A DNA stretch of 64,000 nucleotides from Anthoceros angustus (taxonomy: Eukaryota > Streptophyta > Anthocerotopsida > Anthocerotales > Anthocerotaceae), in contig MU008180.1 of assembly GCA_010909165.1 (NCBI GenBank), positions 1,028,076 through 1,092,075 of the forward strand. Direction: 5' to 3'. The notes beneath the pieces are model-generated. The model had not been told where the DNA came from. It was given only the letters and a program-made list of their open reading frames with translations, and did not search any database. Below are positions 10,892 through 22,429 of this stretch, one piece after another. Each line of letters begins with the position of its first letter. The stretch's first letter is position 1. Position numbers and translations under genes: made by a program.

Positions 10892-13164
10892 GTCTCCCGC
10901 CGCAGGTCAGGTCACACCACCGCGCTTCCCACCCTCGGCAGCTTCATGCACTCGTGCGTTGGCCGAACACGGTTACAGGACTTCCCAGAGCAGGGCAAGG
11001 CAAGAAGAGCTGCATCCCAAGACTCACGACTGCTTTTGCTATTACACCTCCGGAGCTGCTTCCAAGCGGGCGCCAGCAGTGCCGCGTACACACAATTCCC
11101 AGCATCCGAGCCTCCCAACGCCGACGGCAGGGACAAGTTTTTCTCAGGATAGGCTGTGCGTTGCGGGATCTACAATCCCCATCTCCTCCCGCGAGCTACT
11201 TTGCTGACCAACACTTTGGAAGCAGCACCCTAGCTGCCTACGCACAAGAAACTGCTCGGGCGAACTGTCCTTCCACTAAAACCTTCGCTCGCAAATGTGA
11301 ACATGACATGACATAGACAATCTACCTAGAATAGCTAACAGGATTTTTGGGATTCACCTCTGGTACAAAGATATGGAACTTCCGAATGTCTAAGCTCTTT
11401 TATTTGATTTTTTCATATAAATCTAAGATATACAGACCTACCTAGATATCTATATATCTAAAATATAACAAAATACAGCAAAAAGGTTGCTCTACGACCG
11501 TTATTCGGGTTTCGGCATGCAAGTCCCACATGACAACGAGAGTTGCTTTCCATATATACCGACAATTTAGTTACCATATCGTAACTTAGCAAATTTCATC
11601 ACCCTTTCTTCATCTCAAATCGGGTTTTCACTTTACATGACATCTTGTTGTTGGTTAAGTTGTCGCGAATCTTGAGCCACAACCAGAGCTAGGCACTTCA
11701 ACCGGCATACCACTTGCAAGATGAAACAAATAACAAGATAGTGCAAAAGGGTGGGTACGAATATGGATGATCAAAAGGTCAATAAGCCAGTGTAGCTTCA
11801 TTCCTTGCTTCTGCAATCACTCTGTCAACTGCTCTAAAATATATGGAGAAGTAGCCTAAAGGGCTTCGTGGTCAGACATGTCACTTCAATTTTGGAGAAG
11901 GTGCTACTAATAAGGTCTCCACCATGATGTTTCTTTTGGCTGCCATACAGGTTTTATTCTTTCGCGGAAGCGACTTGTATTAGCTGAGATATGTGGTTCG
12001 GCTTGATAGATTCTTTTCAACGAAGCAATCTAGACTGTTGATCCAGAACAGTTCTAACGCTTTTTCAAGGACCCTTACCCACTACTAGTTTGGGAGCTCA
12101 GTTCGACTAGTTCAGTTCAATTCCAGACGAGGCGAATATCGAACTGAACCGCAATAGATTATACACAGTTTGGACCAACCGGGATGAAAAAAAAGTATTG
12201 CACATTTCGTTTTTATTAGTCACCAACGTCAACTTTACTTTTCATAATTGTCTGTCAGTTCAATTTTTTGTGCTTGTCTGAGAAGCCACTGTACATTTTG
12301 CTAGGCTGTCCAGGAGGATTTTCAAACTAAAATGTTCAAATCGAAACTAAGTTGTTCACTCCACATACGGTTCAAAGAATTGAACTATTGAGTTGAACTA
12401 ACATCAGCTTGATGGAATTGGCAATCCATAAGGGTCTTAAGAATGACTCTGACAACTTTCAATTACGAGTGCACGTAGTTCGATGGCTGTGAATCTAACT
12501 AGAAAGACATGCGAGCTGTGTGGATATGCAATAGGACCCTAAAGGGTACCATACCTTTTGCTTGGCAACACAGTTGGAGAACATTCGCAAAGGGAATTGG
12601 TACATTGGCCTCAAGCAGACGACCAGCCTCAAGTTTAAAACTCGAACTGTTGACCACTGACGCGGTCGGCGCGATGGGAGCAACGAGTGATGTGGCACTT
12701 AAGGCTAGTGTGGGCCTCTTCTACTAGGGGGCTACCAGACTTGGAGAGTGAGGGCGAGCTCATCAGTGGTGTATTCAAGCTGGGGGCTCGGCAAGCTATG
12801 GACTCGAAGTGTCGCAACGCTACAACGAGAGTCGCACCCCGCGTCAGTCAAGTTGAGAAGGGGAATGAGAGGTTCTGCACTACGAGTGACCTGAGCGGTG
12901 GTGGTGGGAAGAACGCTTTAACTACCACGCATCTTGTGGGAGGCTATAGTTTCCAAGCCCTACGGTGGCAAAATGAGACATTCCATAATTGCAAAGATAT
13001 GAGCCGGATCTACCCAAACGTCCCATCAATTTTGGGAGCTGAAGTTGCTCCTAGTGCACGTGGAGAGGCACCATGAGAGGTATTTGAGAACTTTCTTTCT
13101 GACCACAAGGACCAGTATGAACTATAGGGCCATGGTTTGTAAGCACTAAGTTTTCCAAGGGGGA
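10892..13164. other. Intergenic; possible decayed transposon interior near 12.5-13.16 kb
   Basis: The stretch 11300-12480 is AT-rich with no gene seen. From about 12500 to 13160 the composition changes, and short plus-strand open frames run up to a purine tract (aaggggga, about 13157-13164). This is the layout expected upstream of a 3' LTR. No RT, integrase or gag motif could be recognised, so a transposon origin is inferred only. Confidence 0.3.
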
Positions 13165-14156
13165 TGTTCAAGGTGGTAGCCTTAGGCTAGATGGACTTTT
13201 GTTGGCTAGAATAGGTTTACAGCTTAAGGTTGACAAACATGTGCAAAGAGTCTATATGGTTATCACATCATGACGGCTATGCTGCCTACGCGCGACAGTG
13301 AAGTAAAAGAGGAGTCCCAGACTATGGGGCCAGCTTTTCCTAGTCTTATATTTTCATATCAGAGTCGAGGTCAGCAAAGTTGGCTGACCGCAATGTGGTA
13401 TGCGGAAAATCCGTGAGAACAACCTTGCTAAGCCGCAGAGGCAAGCAAGGACGCGTCCTATCTTGCTGACCAGCATTTGTGGCTCATAGAAATGGGACTC
13501 AATTTAGCCACGTGGGCTGAGCACGGGACTGTGTGTGAGAAGCTAGGTGATAAGATGATGATGTAGCAAGATAGGGTGTTGGGGTCAGACTAAAATCTTA
13601 GAAATCGCGTGTTATTTATAGCCCCCAACTTAGCTAGTCAGCCAAGGTAGCATCAAATTTGGTTCATAGTTCAAACAAGTAGCCGTTTTCGGTATTCAGC
13701 CTATTATGTAGAGAAGTTGTTACAGTTTGCTAGTTATATTAAGATCATATCTTTGTGCGGGCTTTGCTAATATCTCAACTAAGTCTAAGAATTGCCTTTG
13801 ACCGAGAGAATCCTTGGACAACTAGAGAGAAGGGAGCTTATAGAGTACTTTGTGCAGAATTGGAGAAGGCACCTGAATTGACACTTGAAGGAACGTTGAG
13901 GTACCAATGGGGCGCAGAGCTGATACATGAACATCCGTGAGAATCGTGGCTCATGAGCAAAGGGTTTTGGTATTCCGAAGAGGTGAAAGTAAGATACTTG
14001 ACAAAATGAATCTAGCTGACGAGTGAGTTAATAAAAATTATAGAACCTTTATACCTATACCTAGATATTATATAAAGAGTCTTGTATTTATGTCATATGC
14101 GCGCTTCCCTGCAAGACATTTTCTCAATAAACTTGAACTTGAAGCATACACACGTA
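13165..14156 (+). mobile_element. Candidate 3' or solo LTR with polypurine tract
   Basis: A purine tract is followed directly by TGTTCAAGG. About 990 bp later there is an AATAAA (about 14128) and a CA end in gaagcatacaca. This fits an LTR bounded by TG...CA with R/U5 near its end. The partner LTR was not found in the window, and target-site duplications could not be seen. The call rests on layout alone. Confidence 0.3.
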
Positions 14157-14604
14157 CCTAAGAAGGGCTCTTCCTATATTTTTTTCTTTAATAAAGTTTA
14201 TATAAAATATTTTAAGTATGTATTTATTATATAGTATCCGTTTATTACATATATTGTAGCAGGACATTCGAGCACCAATCAAGTATACGAGGAATGAATC
14301 GGCAGTGAATGAAAGGATCGGGGAAACGTAGCTTGCTTGGTGGGGCCGCTGTAATAGGAGCGGGGTTTTGTGTGAAGGGAAGCTCAGATCTGCGGACCTG
14401 CCACACTGGGGCCAGTCGGCTGCCAGATCTGAGGTTTTGGGCCCGAAGCGGCCGTGGCACCTCTGCCTGTGCTTCCTTTCCAGATCGTGCCGCGGGTGGT
14501 GCCGTCGCAGGCAAGGTTGAACTCCATGCTGGTCACTCTATTTTGCAGCTTTGCCAACAGATCTGATGCTCAAACAATAGGGGTTTTTCTTGCAGGTTGA
14601 AGCC
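14157..14604 (+). promoter_or_regulatory. Upstream region of beta-COP with a likely 5'-UTR intron acceptor
   Basis: A pyrimidine-rich tract ending TTTTTCTTGCAG at about 14584-14595 lies 9 nt before the ATG context GAAGCCATGG. That is a good splice acceptor, so the coding exon is probably preceded by a spliced non-coding leader. The sequence before it is AT-rich to about 14260 and then GC-richer. Confidence 0.4.
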
Positions 14605-17472
14605 ATGGACAAAACGTGCAGCTTGCTCGTCCATTTTGACAAGGGTACTCCAGCTCTTGCCAATGAGATCAAGGAGGCGCTGGAAGGCAATGATGTGCAG
14701 CGGAAAGTGGACGCGATGAAGAAGGCCGTGATGTTGCTGCTCAATGGTGAAATTTTACCTCAGCTGTTCATCACGATCGTGAGATATGTGTTGCCCTCAG
14801 AAGACCACACTGTGCAGAAGCTGCTGCTTCTGTATCTGGAGATAATCGACAAGACTGACTCGCAGGGGAAGATATTGCCGGAAATGATTCTCATTTGCCA
14901 GAACCTGAGGAACAACCTGCAGCACCCGAACGAGTATATAAGAGGTGTCACTCTCCGTTTTCTCTCCAGGTTGAATGAGGCGGAGCTCATCGAGCCCTTG
15001 ATCCCGTCGATTGTGACCAACTTGGAACATCGACATGCATTTGTAAGGCGGAATGCCATCCTAGCCATCATGTCAATCTACAAGCTTCCACAGGGTGAGC
15101 TTCTCCTAGTTGATGCGCCCGATCTGATTGAGAAAGTGTTGTCAACAGAGCAGGATTTGTCAGCTCGACGGAATGCGTTTCTCATGCTGTACAACTGTGC
15201 CCAGCAAAGGGCGGTGAACTATCTTTTGAGCCACTTGGAGGCTGTCCCTAACTGGGGAGACCTTCTGCAGATGGTTGTTCTTGAACTGATCAGGAAGGTT
15301 TGCAGAACTAACCCAGGTGAGAAGGGGAAGTATATCAAGATCATCCTGTCTCTGCTCAACTGCCCCTCCTCAGCTGTGATGTATGAGTGCGCAGGGACTC
15401 TTGTGTCACTGTCCTCTGCACCCACTGCAATCAGAGCCGCTGCAAATACCTACTGTCAGCTGCTCCAGTCCCAGAGTGACAACAATGTGAAGCTGATAGT
15501 CCTGGACCGGCTGCAGGAGCTCAAGGCTGCACACAGGGAAGTTATGGTGGACATGATTATGGATGTCCTGAGGGCGTTGTCCAGTCCCAATCTTGATATT
15601 AGAAGGAAGACTTTAGATATTGCGCTGGATCTGATCACACCGAGAAACATTGATGAGGTGGTGTTGACTCTGAAAAAGGAGGTTGTGAAGACACAAAGCA
15701 AGGAGCTGGAGAAGAATGGGGAGTACAGGCAAATGCTGGTTCAGGCTATTCACTCATGCGCCATTAAGTTCCCTGAAGTGGCATCTAGCGTTGTGCATCT
15801 TCTGATGGACTTTTTAGGCGACTCAAACACTGCATCAGCCATTGATGTTGTTTTCTTCGTGAGGGAGATAATTGAAACCAACTCAAAGCTCCGGGAGTCC
15901 ATTATTGCCAGGTTGCTCGACATTTTCTATCAGATCCGTGCTTCAAGAGTTTGTACCTGTGCGCTCTGGATTATTGGAGAGTACTGCTTTTCAGCCTCAG
16001 AAGTTGAGGCAGGCATTTTGACAATAAAGCAATCGCTTGGTGAGTTGCCTCTATACACAGCTACAGAGGAGGGTGATACTGTGGATTCATCAGTCACAAA
16101 GTCATCTGCTGGTGCGGGGCGTGTTCCTCCTGCCTTGTCCGTGTCTACTGCGTCATCCAAGAGACCTGCAGTTCTTGCGGATGGAACATATGCGTCTCAG
16201 AGCGCTGCTGTGGAGATAGCAAACACAGCGCCGACTGCTTCGCTAGGGGAGTCTTTGGTTGCGAACCTGAGGTCAATTCTTCTTACTGGTGATTTTTTCT
16301 TGGGGGCTGTGGTGGCAACTACCCTGACGAAGTTGGTATTGCGGCTGGAAGAGCTTCAGCCGTCGAAGGTGGCCTTGAATAGAGCCACAGCTGATGTTCT
16401 CCTTATTTTGGTTTCAATTCTGAGGCTTGGGCAATCATCAGCTTTGCCCCATCCTACTGACAATGATTCATCCAACAGAATCAGTCTCTGCATACGAATC
16501 CTTGCAAGCAGGGATAAGGTGATGAAGGCAGTCTGGCTTCAGGAATGCCGTGCAAGTTTTGTGAAAATGATCGTAGAAAAGCAGCAGTCTGAAACAGAAG
16601 AGACCAAGGCGAAGGCCCAAGTGAGCAACGCGCAGCCAGATGATCTGATTGACTTCTACCACCTCAAGAGCAGGAAGGGCATGAGCCAGCTGGAACTTGA
16701 AGATGAGGTCCAAACAGACCTGAAGCGAGCTACCGGGGAGTTCACCAAGGTAGCTGACAACACGAGAAAGCTGAACAGGGTGCTGCAGCTTACTGGGTTC
16801 AGTGATCCGGTGTATGCAGAAGCTTATGTTATGGTTCACCAGTACGATATTGTTTTGGATGTGACTGTTGTGAATCGCACCGCAGAGACTCTGCAGAACC
16901 TGTGTCTGGAGCTGGCAACCATGGGTGACCTCAAGCTTGTGGAGCGTCCTCAAAACTACACTCTTGCTGCAGGTTCAAGTAAACAAATCCGGGCCAACAT
17001 CAAGGTCTCATCTACAGAGACAGGAGTCATCTTTGGCAACATTGTGTACGAGTCCACAAGTGTGCTGGATCGGAACGTGGTGGTTCTGAATGACATCCAC
17101 ATTGACATCATGGACTACATCTCACCAGCTTCTTGTCCAGATGTGGCCTTCAGAAACATGTGGGCTGAGTTTGAGTGGGAGAACAAGGTCGCCGTGAACA
17201 CAAGTATCACAGATGTCCAGGAGTTTTTGAGTCACATTGTGGCATCAACCAACATGAAATGCCTCACTCCGGCATCTGCCCTCCAGGAGCACTGCGGGTT
17301 CCTGGCTGCCAACCTCTATGCCAAAAGCGTATTCGGTGAAGACGCCCTGGTGAATGTCAGTGTGGAGCAGCAACCGGACGGGAAGCTGAGCGGCTACATC
17401 CGAATCAGAAGCAAAACACAGGGCATAGCTCTGAGTCTGGGTGACAAGATCACCCTGAAGCAAAAAGGCTGA
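14605..17472 (+). CDS. COPB: Coatomer subunit beta (beta-COP)
   Basis: Structural subunit of the COPI coat that drives retrograde Golgi-to-ER and intra-Golgi vesicle traffic. The 955-residue frame is uninterrupted and close to the roughly 950 aa of plant beta-COP. It begins MDKTCSLLVHFDKG at an ATG in a good context. The first 540 or so residues are a HEAT-like adaptin N-terminal solenoid, with stretches such as RFLSRLNEAELIEPL and LDIRRKTLDIALDLI. A low-complexity Ser/Thr/Ala linker sits around residues 490-550. The C-terminal half holds the coatomer beta C-terminal and appendage regions (DPVYAEAYVMVHQYDIVLDV, and the terminal ALSLGDKITLKQKG). The coding part has no intron although neighbours are heavily split. 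From memory, plant beta-COP genes often look like this, so it need not be a retrocopy. Confidence 0.95.
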   Translation: MDKTCSLLVHFDKGTPALANEIKEALEGNDVQRKVDAMKKAVMLLLNGEILPQLFITIVRYVLPSEDHTVQKLLLLYLEIIDKTDSQGKILPEMILICQNLRNNLQHPNEYIRGVTLRFLSRLNEAELIEPLIPSIVTNLEHRHAFVRRNAILAIMSIYKLPQGELLLVDAPDLIEKVLSTEQDLSARRNAFLMLYNCAQQRAVNYLLSHLEAVPNWGDLLQMVVLELIRKVCRTNPGEKGKYIKIILSLLNCPSSAVMYECAGTLVSLSSAPTAIRAAANTYCQLLQSQSDNNVKLIVLDRLQELKAAHREVMVDMIMDVLRALSSPNLDIRRKTLDIALDLITPRNIDEVVLTLKKEVVKTQSKELEKNGEYRQMLVQAIHSCAIKFPEVASSVVHLLMDFLGDSNTASAIDVVFFVREIIETNSKLRESIIARLLDIFYQIRASRVCTCALWIIGEYCFSASEVEAGILTIKQSLGELPLYTATEEGDTVDSSVTKSSAGAGRVPPALSVSTASSKRPAVLADGTYASQSAAVEIANTAPTASLGESLVANLRSILLTGDFFLGAVVATTLTKLVLRLEELQPSKVALNRATADVLLILVSILRLGQSSALPHPTDNDSSNRISLCIRILASRDKVMKAVWLQECRASFVKMIVEKQQSETEETKAKAQVSNAQPDDLIDFYHLKSRKGMSQLELEDEVQTDLKRATGEFTKVADNTRKLNRVLQLTGFSDPVYAEAYVMVHQYDIVLDVTVVNRTAETLQNLCLELATMGDLKLVERPQNYTLAAGSSKQIRANIKVSSTETGVIFGNIVYESTSVLDRNVVVLNDIHIDIMDYISPASCPDVAFRNMWAEFEWENKVAVNTSITDVQEFLSHIVASTNMKCLTPASALQEHCGFLAANLYAKSVFGEDALVNVSVEQQPDGKLSGYIRIRSKTQGIALSLGDKITLKQKG

Positions 17473-18345
17473 TGACTGCCAACAGAGGCGAAGGCAGCCA
17501 AGCCCGGGCAAAGATGGGTTCACTTAGAGTCGGTAGTGTCGACCCATCTGTTTCTTTTGCATGTCTTAGGAGACAATTTTTTCAGCAGTATTGTGAATGC
17601 TCCAACGTTGAAGCACTGGACGTGAGGTAGAGTTCAAGTTACGCTCATAGGCCAGGCTTTTGATGCGCATAGTTGTTTCTACGTTGGATCTCTTGAGCAT
17701 GTATTTCAGTGAATCACTGTTGTAAATGCTCCAACTTTGCAGCACTGGAAGTGAGAGCATCTTCCTGTCTGGAATCATCCTGCACCCCCATTGGCTGGAG
17801 AAACAACATGGTAAACCAGAGAGAGTTGGTTGGCCGCAGAATCGGCCCTGGGTAAGCACGTGTTCAACCACCCAAGTTATTAGGGCATGGTCAAGGTTGG
17901 TGTCGCGTGGTTCCATGCTGCTGCCGGGATCGTCCATGGAGCATGCTGCTTGCCATGGCCGTTGGGCTGACTGTCATATAGATTGAAAGGAACAGAGCAT
18001 CCGGGACCGCTGCATACCAGTTAACCACTGTCCCGGGTCACAGCCTGATTCCGAGCCAATAACCATCGGGGCTGCGTCCGCGGCTTCAGGCGCTGTCCCC
18101 TTTTGCTCGCATCTCTGCCACGATCCTCGCTTCCGCTGCCTTGTGATACCGTCTCGTGAATCGGCTCTCGTTCCTACCGTCTCGGACGCTGTCGCCTTGT
18201 CTGGCCCCGCGCGCACCTTTGGCCTCGGCATCCTTCGCCGCGGCTGCTTCTCTCGCCTCGCATTCTTCCCGTCCATCCTGCCCGGCCTGTTTGCTTTGCT
18301 TTGCTTTGCCTGCCTGTTGCTGCAGCTGAGGCGAGCGGCTCCGCC
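17473..18345. other. Intergenic: beta-COP 3' flank and HDR promoter
   Basis: No gene is seen. An approximately 35-bp direct repeat (tgctccaac.ttg.agcactgg core) occurs at about 17591-17626 and again at about 17725-17760. From about 18000 the sequence is GC-rich and pyrimidine-skewed on the plus strand, as expected for a leader just upstream of the HDR start codon. Confidence 0.4.
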
Positions 18346-20775
18346 ATGGCCAGTACTTGCGCCTTCTCGGTGTTGAGGCTCCCTGCTGCTGGACCTGCCG
18401 GGGCGGAAGGCGCGGCCAGGCCCGACTCCTCCTTCTCCACGGGCGTCAGGCTGCCCGCGTGCGGCGGGAAGAGGCTGTCGGGGCTCAGGCTGAGCCAAGC
18501 CGGAGCTGGAGCTCGGTGTCATGGCGCTGCCCCGCCGGAGGCCGAGGAGTCCACGGAGGTCTTTGACACCAAGTCCTTTCGCCATAACTTGACCAGGAGT
18601 GACAAGTACAACAGGAACGGATTCGGGCACAAGAAGGAGGTTCTCGCGCAGATAGAGCAGGAGTACCAGAGTAAGTGCGTCTGTGGATTCTGCCTGGGAT
18701 TTGACGCTCTTGAATGAAGGTGGAGACTGAGGTTGTGCGTGTTGTGAATTTTGGCCGTGTTCAGGTAACTTCGTCAAGATTCTGAAAGAGAACAACTTCG
18801 TATACACGTGGGGTGATGTTACCGTGAAGCTTGCCAAGGCTTACGGCTTCTGCTGGGGGGTGGAACGAGCTGTGCAGATTGTTTATGAGGCTCGGAAGCA
18901 GTTTCCCACGGAACAGCTGTGGCTCACGAATGAGCTCATTCACAATCCAAGCATAAATGAGGTGAGATTTTGTTTCGGCTTGTCAAGTGCCGGGCTGTAT
19001 CTTCATCGTTCCTGCTGTTTCGCGGCACTCGAGGGTGTGATTTGGGGCTAAGCCCTGCCGCTTGCGGTTTTACTTCGTGATCTTTGCAGAAATTGCAAAC
19101 CATGGCTGTCAAGACCATCCCTGTCACTGATGGTGTCAAGGATTTCAGTGTTGCGGAGAAGGGAGACGTGGTGATTCTGCCTGCCTTTGGAGCATCAGTT
19201 CAGGAGATGCGGGTCTTAAGTGACAAGAAAGTACAAATTGTTGATACGACTTGCCCTTGGGTGTCCAAAGTACGAACATGGCCTGGATGCTAGATCAACT
19301 TGCCTGCTGGGAGTTTCTGTTGTTGAGGCAACTACGTAGGGAGATGTTTTAACAAGGCTGAATTGCAGGTGTGGAATGCAGTTGAGAAGCAGAAGAAGGG
19401 AACATACACATCAATCATCCACGGGAAGGCTAAACACGAGGAGACAATTGCCACAGCTTCTTTTGCTGGAACGTATGTCATAGTGAAGAATATGAAAGAG
19501 GTGAGAGCTGTGACAGTTCTGGTTCTGGACGGTGGACATAGGCTTCAATATTCAGGTTTTCATGGTGGTTTGGTTGATGTTTGGATTGCAGGCTATGTAC
19601 GTCTGTGACTACATCCTGGGAGGAAAGCTTGACGGATCAAGCGGATCAAAGGAGGAGTTCTTGAAGGTAAGCCTGCATGACTCTTAGTAGCAGCACTTAT
19701 TCAGGATTTGTTATTGCTTTGACCTCATCTACTTTTGAGATACTCTGGCGCCTAGCACGAGCTGATCTCCAACTGGTTCCTTACATCATGCTGTTGTGCA
19801 GAAATTCGCTCACTCCAAAGGCTTTGACCCTGATGTTGATCTCGTGAAAGTTGGCGTAGCCAATCAGACTACAATGTTGAAAGGAGAAACGGAGGCAATT
19901 GGTATGTGGCTTGTTATTCACCAATTATTGGGATTCTATTGTTCAATTAATGATTTTCTCCAACACATGATAAGGTTTTCCTCTTCAGGAAAGCTATTCG
20001 AAAGGACGATGATGCAGAAGTATGGTGTAGAGAATCCGACTGAGCACTACATGAGTTTCAATACCATTTGTGATGCCACTCAGGTACTTGGTCGTCTCTT
20101 CTACCCGGGCAAGTAAAACTCAGATCAGTTCTGATGGATCCATCGGAACTTCACCTCAAAGGAGGCTTACCTTACGGATGTGGTGATGCACAGGAGAGAC
20201 AAGATGCTATGTATGAAATGGTGGAGGAGAAAGTGGACCTCATGCTTGTCGTTGGAGGATGGAACTCCAGCAACACAAGCCACCTTCAGGAGATTCCTGA
20301 ACTTAGGGGTATCCCTTCTTACTGGATTGACACGGAGGCTCGCATCGGTCCTGGGAACAGAATAGCCCACAGGCTGAATGTAAGTAGAACTGAGCACGAA
20401 TGGGCCAACTTTCTTTTTGTGCTTTCTGGGTTTCTTGCACATGCTACTTTGCAGAGGGTGTATTCTCTTCTTTTCAGTCTCTAAATGGTTTTTGTCTTGT
20501 GTATCCAACAGCACGGTGAGCTGGTCGAGACTGAAAACTTTCTGCCCGCTGGACCAATCACTGTGGGTGTGACATCGGGTGCATCAACGCCCGACAAGGT
20601 ATGTTCTGCAGAGTTCACCTTTTTTATTCAGTTTGTGCTTTGCGTGCCCCTGAGTCTACAGAAGGTTTTCCAAGTGTAGCGTGATAATGTTGTGTCGTTG
20701 TGTCTGCAGGCTATCGAAGATGTCTTGAGTGCTGTGTTCCAACTTAAGCGGGAACAAGCTCTGCAAACTGTTTAG
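18346..20775 (+). CDS. HDR: 4-hydroxy-3-methylbut-2-enyl diphosphate reductase, plastid (HDR/IspH)
   Basis: Last enzyme of the plastid MEP pathway. It reduces HMBPP to IPP and DMAPP using a [4Fe-4S] cluster. Ten exons join in phase: 18346-18670, 18765-18961, 19090-19269, 19369-19500, 19592-19666, 19802-19901, 19989-20083, 20194-20379, 20512-20598 and 20710-20775. The product is 480 aa. The first 70 or so residues are Ala/Ser/Arg-rich with few acids, as in a chloroplast transit peptide. A plant-type segment ([17 protein letters not shown]) follows. The three cluster cysteines are present: C138 in [12 protein letters not shown]229 in [10 protein letters not shown] and C364 in FNTICDATQ. The signature TSGASTPD is near the C terminus. 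All introns are GT-AG and about 94-135 nt. No break was found. Confidence 0.96.
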
Positions 20776-21169
20776 AGTCGCGGGCCGGTTGGAGAGGTGA
20801 TGTACATATTTATCGGGTTCGCAAATTTGGCCTACTCGAGAACACATGTAACTTGTAATTTTTTGTGAGATCTTAGTTTTTGGTACGTGAACGGTGAAAC
20901 CGTGAAATAGTGCATACACTTGTCATTCGATCCTGTGAAATTGAACAGTAATGTTTGTGCGAGAACGTACAAAACGTAATGGTTGAGCCCCAACGTGGCA
21001 AGCGTGTAGATAAGTGTGAAGAGCATTTTAGCTGGTGGTTGATGGAATGAAGGCATTACGCGTGGCGGTATTGCCACTTGGCTGAGGTCACTGGGCAGGG
21101 CAGGGCAAGGCAGATGAGCTTCTTGCTTCTTCCATCTTGGTGGCCTTGGTTCCGAACATCCTGTGGAAG
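20776..21169 (+). other. HDR 3' flank and leader of the CBS gene
   Basis: No coding frame is supported. The HDR stop and the CBS-protein ATG are 394 bp apart on the same strand, so the terminator of one gene and the promoter of the next must both lie in this short interval. Confidence 0.4.
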
Positions 21170-22294
21170 ATGGAGGCGGAGGCGGCGAGAGGTAGCTTGT
21201 TGGAACGCACCACTGTGCAGCAATTGGTGCAAGGCAAGAGCAGGCTGGTGGAAGTTCCGTACACAGCAACGGTGGGCGACACGCTGAATGCGCTGCTGGC
21301 CAACCACATCGTGGCAGTGGCGGTGGCAGCGCCCCCGGGCCAATGGATCGGAGCAGGAGGCTCCATGATCGAGGAATCCGACAGAGTGACAGGAGCGGCC
21401 CGGAAGCATTACATCGGGATGGTCACGGTGTTTGACATTTTCATCCATGTGACAGAGGAGGAGGAGCTGCCGGACGTGGAGAGCCGGCTGTCGACGCCGG
21501 CGAGCACGGTGATCGGGCACTCGCTGGAGGGGCTCAACCTGTGGGCACTCAATCCCAGCACCAGGCTAGCAGAGGCCATGGAGCCCATGTCCAAGGGCGT
21601 GCACCGGGTGCTGGTCCCGGTCTGCAGCAGCCACCCGGAGCAGGCGCACGCGCACGTCAGCGGACTGGAGCGCACCGAGCTCTCCCCCGGCTACCACATG
21701 CTCACCCAGACGGACGTGGTGCGCTTCCTGTGGGAGCATAATGGCGAGCTGGGGGACTTCCTCTCCTCGCACACCGTCTCGGAGGCGGGGGCTGTGCACG
21801 AGATGGTGTTCGCCATCCCGGCCGACATGACGGTGACCAACGCCGCCAAGTGCATGCGCAACGCGCAGCTGTCGGCGGTGGCCATTGTGGAGCCCGCGCC
21901 CGCTTGCAACCTGGATCCCCATCTCAGCATCGGCCACGGGAGGCGGATAGTGGGCACCTTCTCCGCCACCGACTTGCGGGGTTGCGGGCCTGACGCCCTG
22001 CGGATGTGGTCCTCCATGGGCGTGCTGGACTTTCTCAGCAGATCCCGCATCGCCATGCGCTATGGGCTGGGGGCTGCTTCTCAGGATCAGGCGAATGCGG
22101 ATGCAACTGGAGCTTCTGTGCCCAGGCCCCCTGTCACCTGCTTGCCAACAGCTAGCCTCGCTCAGGTCATGTTTGAGGCTCTGGATAAGCAGGTCCATCA
22201 CGTCTGGGTTACTGATGAACAAGCTTGTCTGCTTGGCATCGTCACCTTCTCCGACATCTTACGAGCCGTTCGTCAACACTTATCGCCATCGTAG
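21170..22294 (+). CDS. PV42: Four-CBS-domain protein, PV42 type (SnRK1 gamma-like)
   Basis: The ATG at 21170 (MEAEAARG) gives 374 aa in one exon. The frame is open a little further upstream but without an ATG. The sequence follows plant PV42-like proteins: PYTATVGDTLNALLANHIVA, APPGQWIGAGGSMI, KHYIGMVTVFDI, a SGLERTELSPGYHMLTQTDVV segment (read in two parts), and a final ACLLGIVTFSDILRA. These fit two tandem CBS pairs, a Bateman fold that can bind adenine nucleotides. Relatives resemble the gamma subunit of the SNF1/SnRK1 kinase. A regulatory role is inferred from the family. The gene is convergent with COG2, with 135 bp between stops. The coding region is very GC-rich. Confidence 0.88.
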   Translation: MEAEAARGSLLERTTVQQLVQGKSRLVEVPYTATVGDTLNALLANHIVAVAVAAPPGQWIGAGGSMIEESDRVTGAARKHYIGMVTVFDIFIHVTEEEELPDVESRLSTPASTVIGHSLEGLNLWALNPSTRLAEAMEPMSKGVHRVLVPVCSSHPEQAHAHVSGLERTELSPGYHMLTQTDVVRFLWEHNGELGDFLSSHTVSEAGAVHEMVFAIPADMTVTNAAKCMRNAQLSAVAIVEPAPACNLDPHLSIGHGRRIVGTFSATDLRGCGPDALRMWSSMGVLDFLSRSRIAMRYGLGAASQDQANADATGASVPRPPVTCLPTASLAQVMFEALDKQVHHVWVTDEQACLLGIVTFSDILRAVRQHLSPS

Positions 22295-22429
22295 GGCCTT
22301 ACGCCACAGATATTTACAAGTATTGTACAGTTCTTGGGAAGAGGCAGAACTCAGAGCAGAAAGCTGCTTGCTGCTTGCTTGCTTGTCTGCACTTGAACAA
22401 AATGTAATTACATCCTAAGTATCCACCAC

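Noticed and set aside
14605-17472. Beta-COP as a processed retrocopy because it has no introns
   Set aside because: The frame is intact, a splice acceptor lies just before the ATG, and there is no poly(A) tract after the stop. Uninterrupted coding exons are, as I recall, usual for this gene in plants.
17974-18837. Minus-strand open frame of 287 aa opposite HDR exon 1
   Set aside because: It overlaps the HDR leader and transit-peptide region in antisense, is Arg/Gly/Ser-rich from GC bias, and has no family match.
21566-22222. Minus-strand open frame of 218 aa opposite the CBS gene
   Set aside because: It is a GC-driven shadow of the plus-strand CBS-protein frame and shows no motif.
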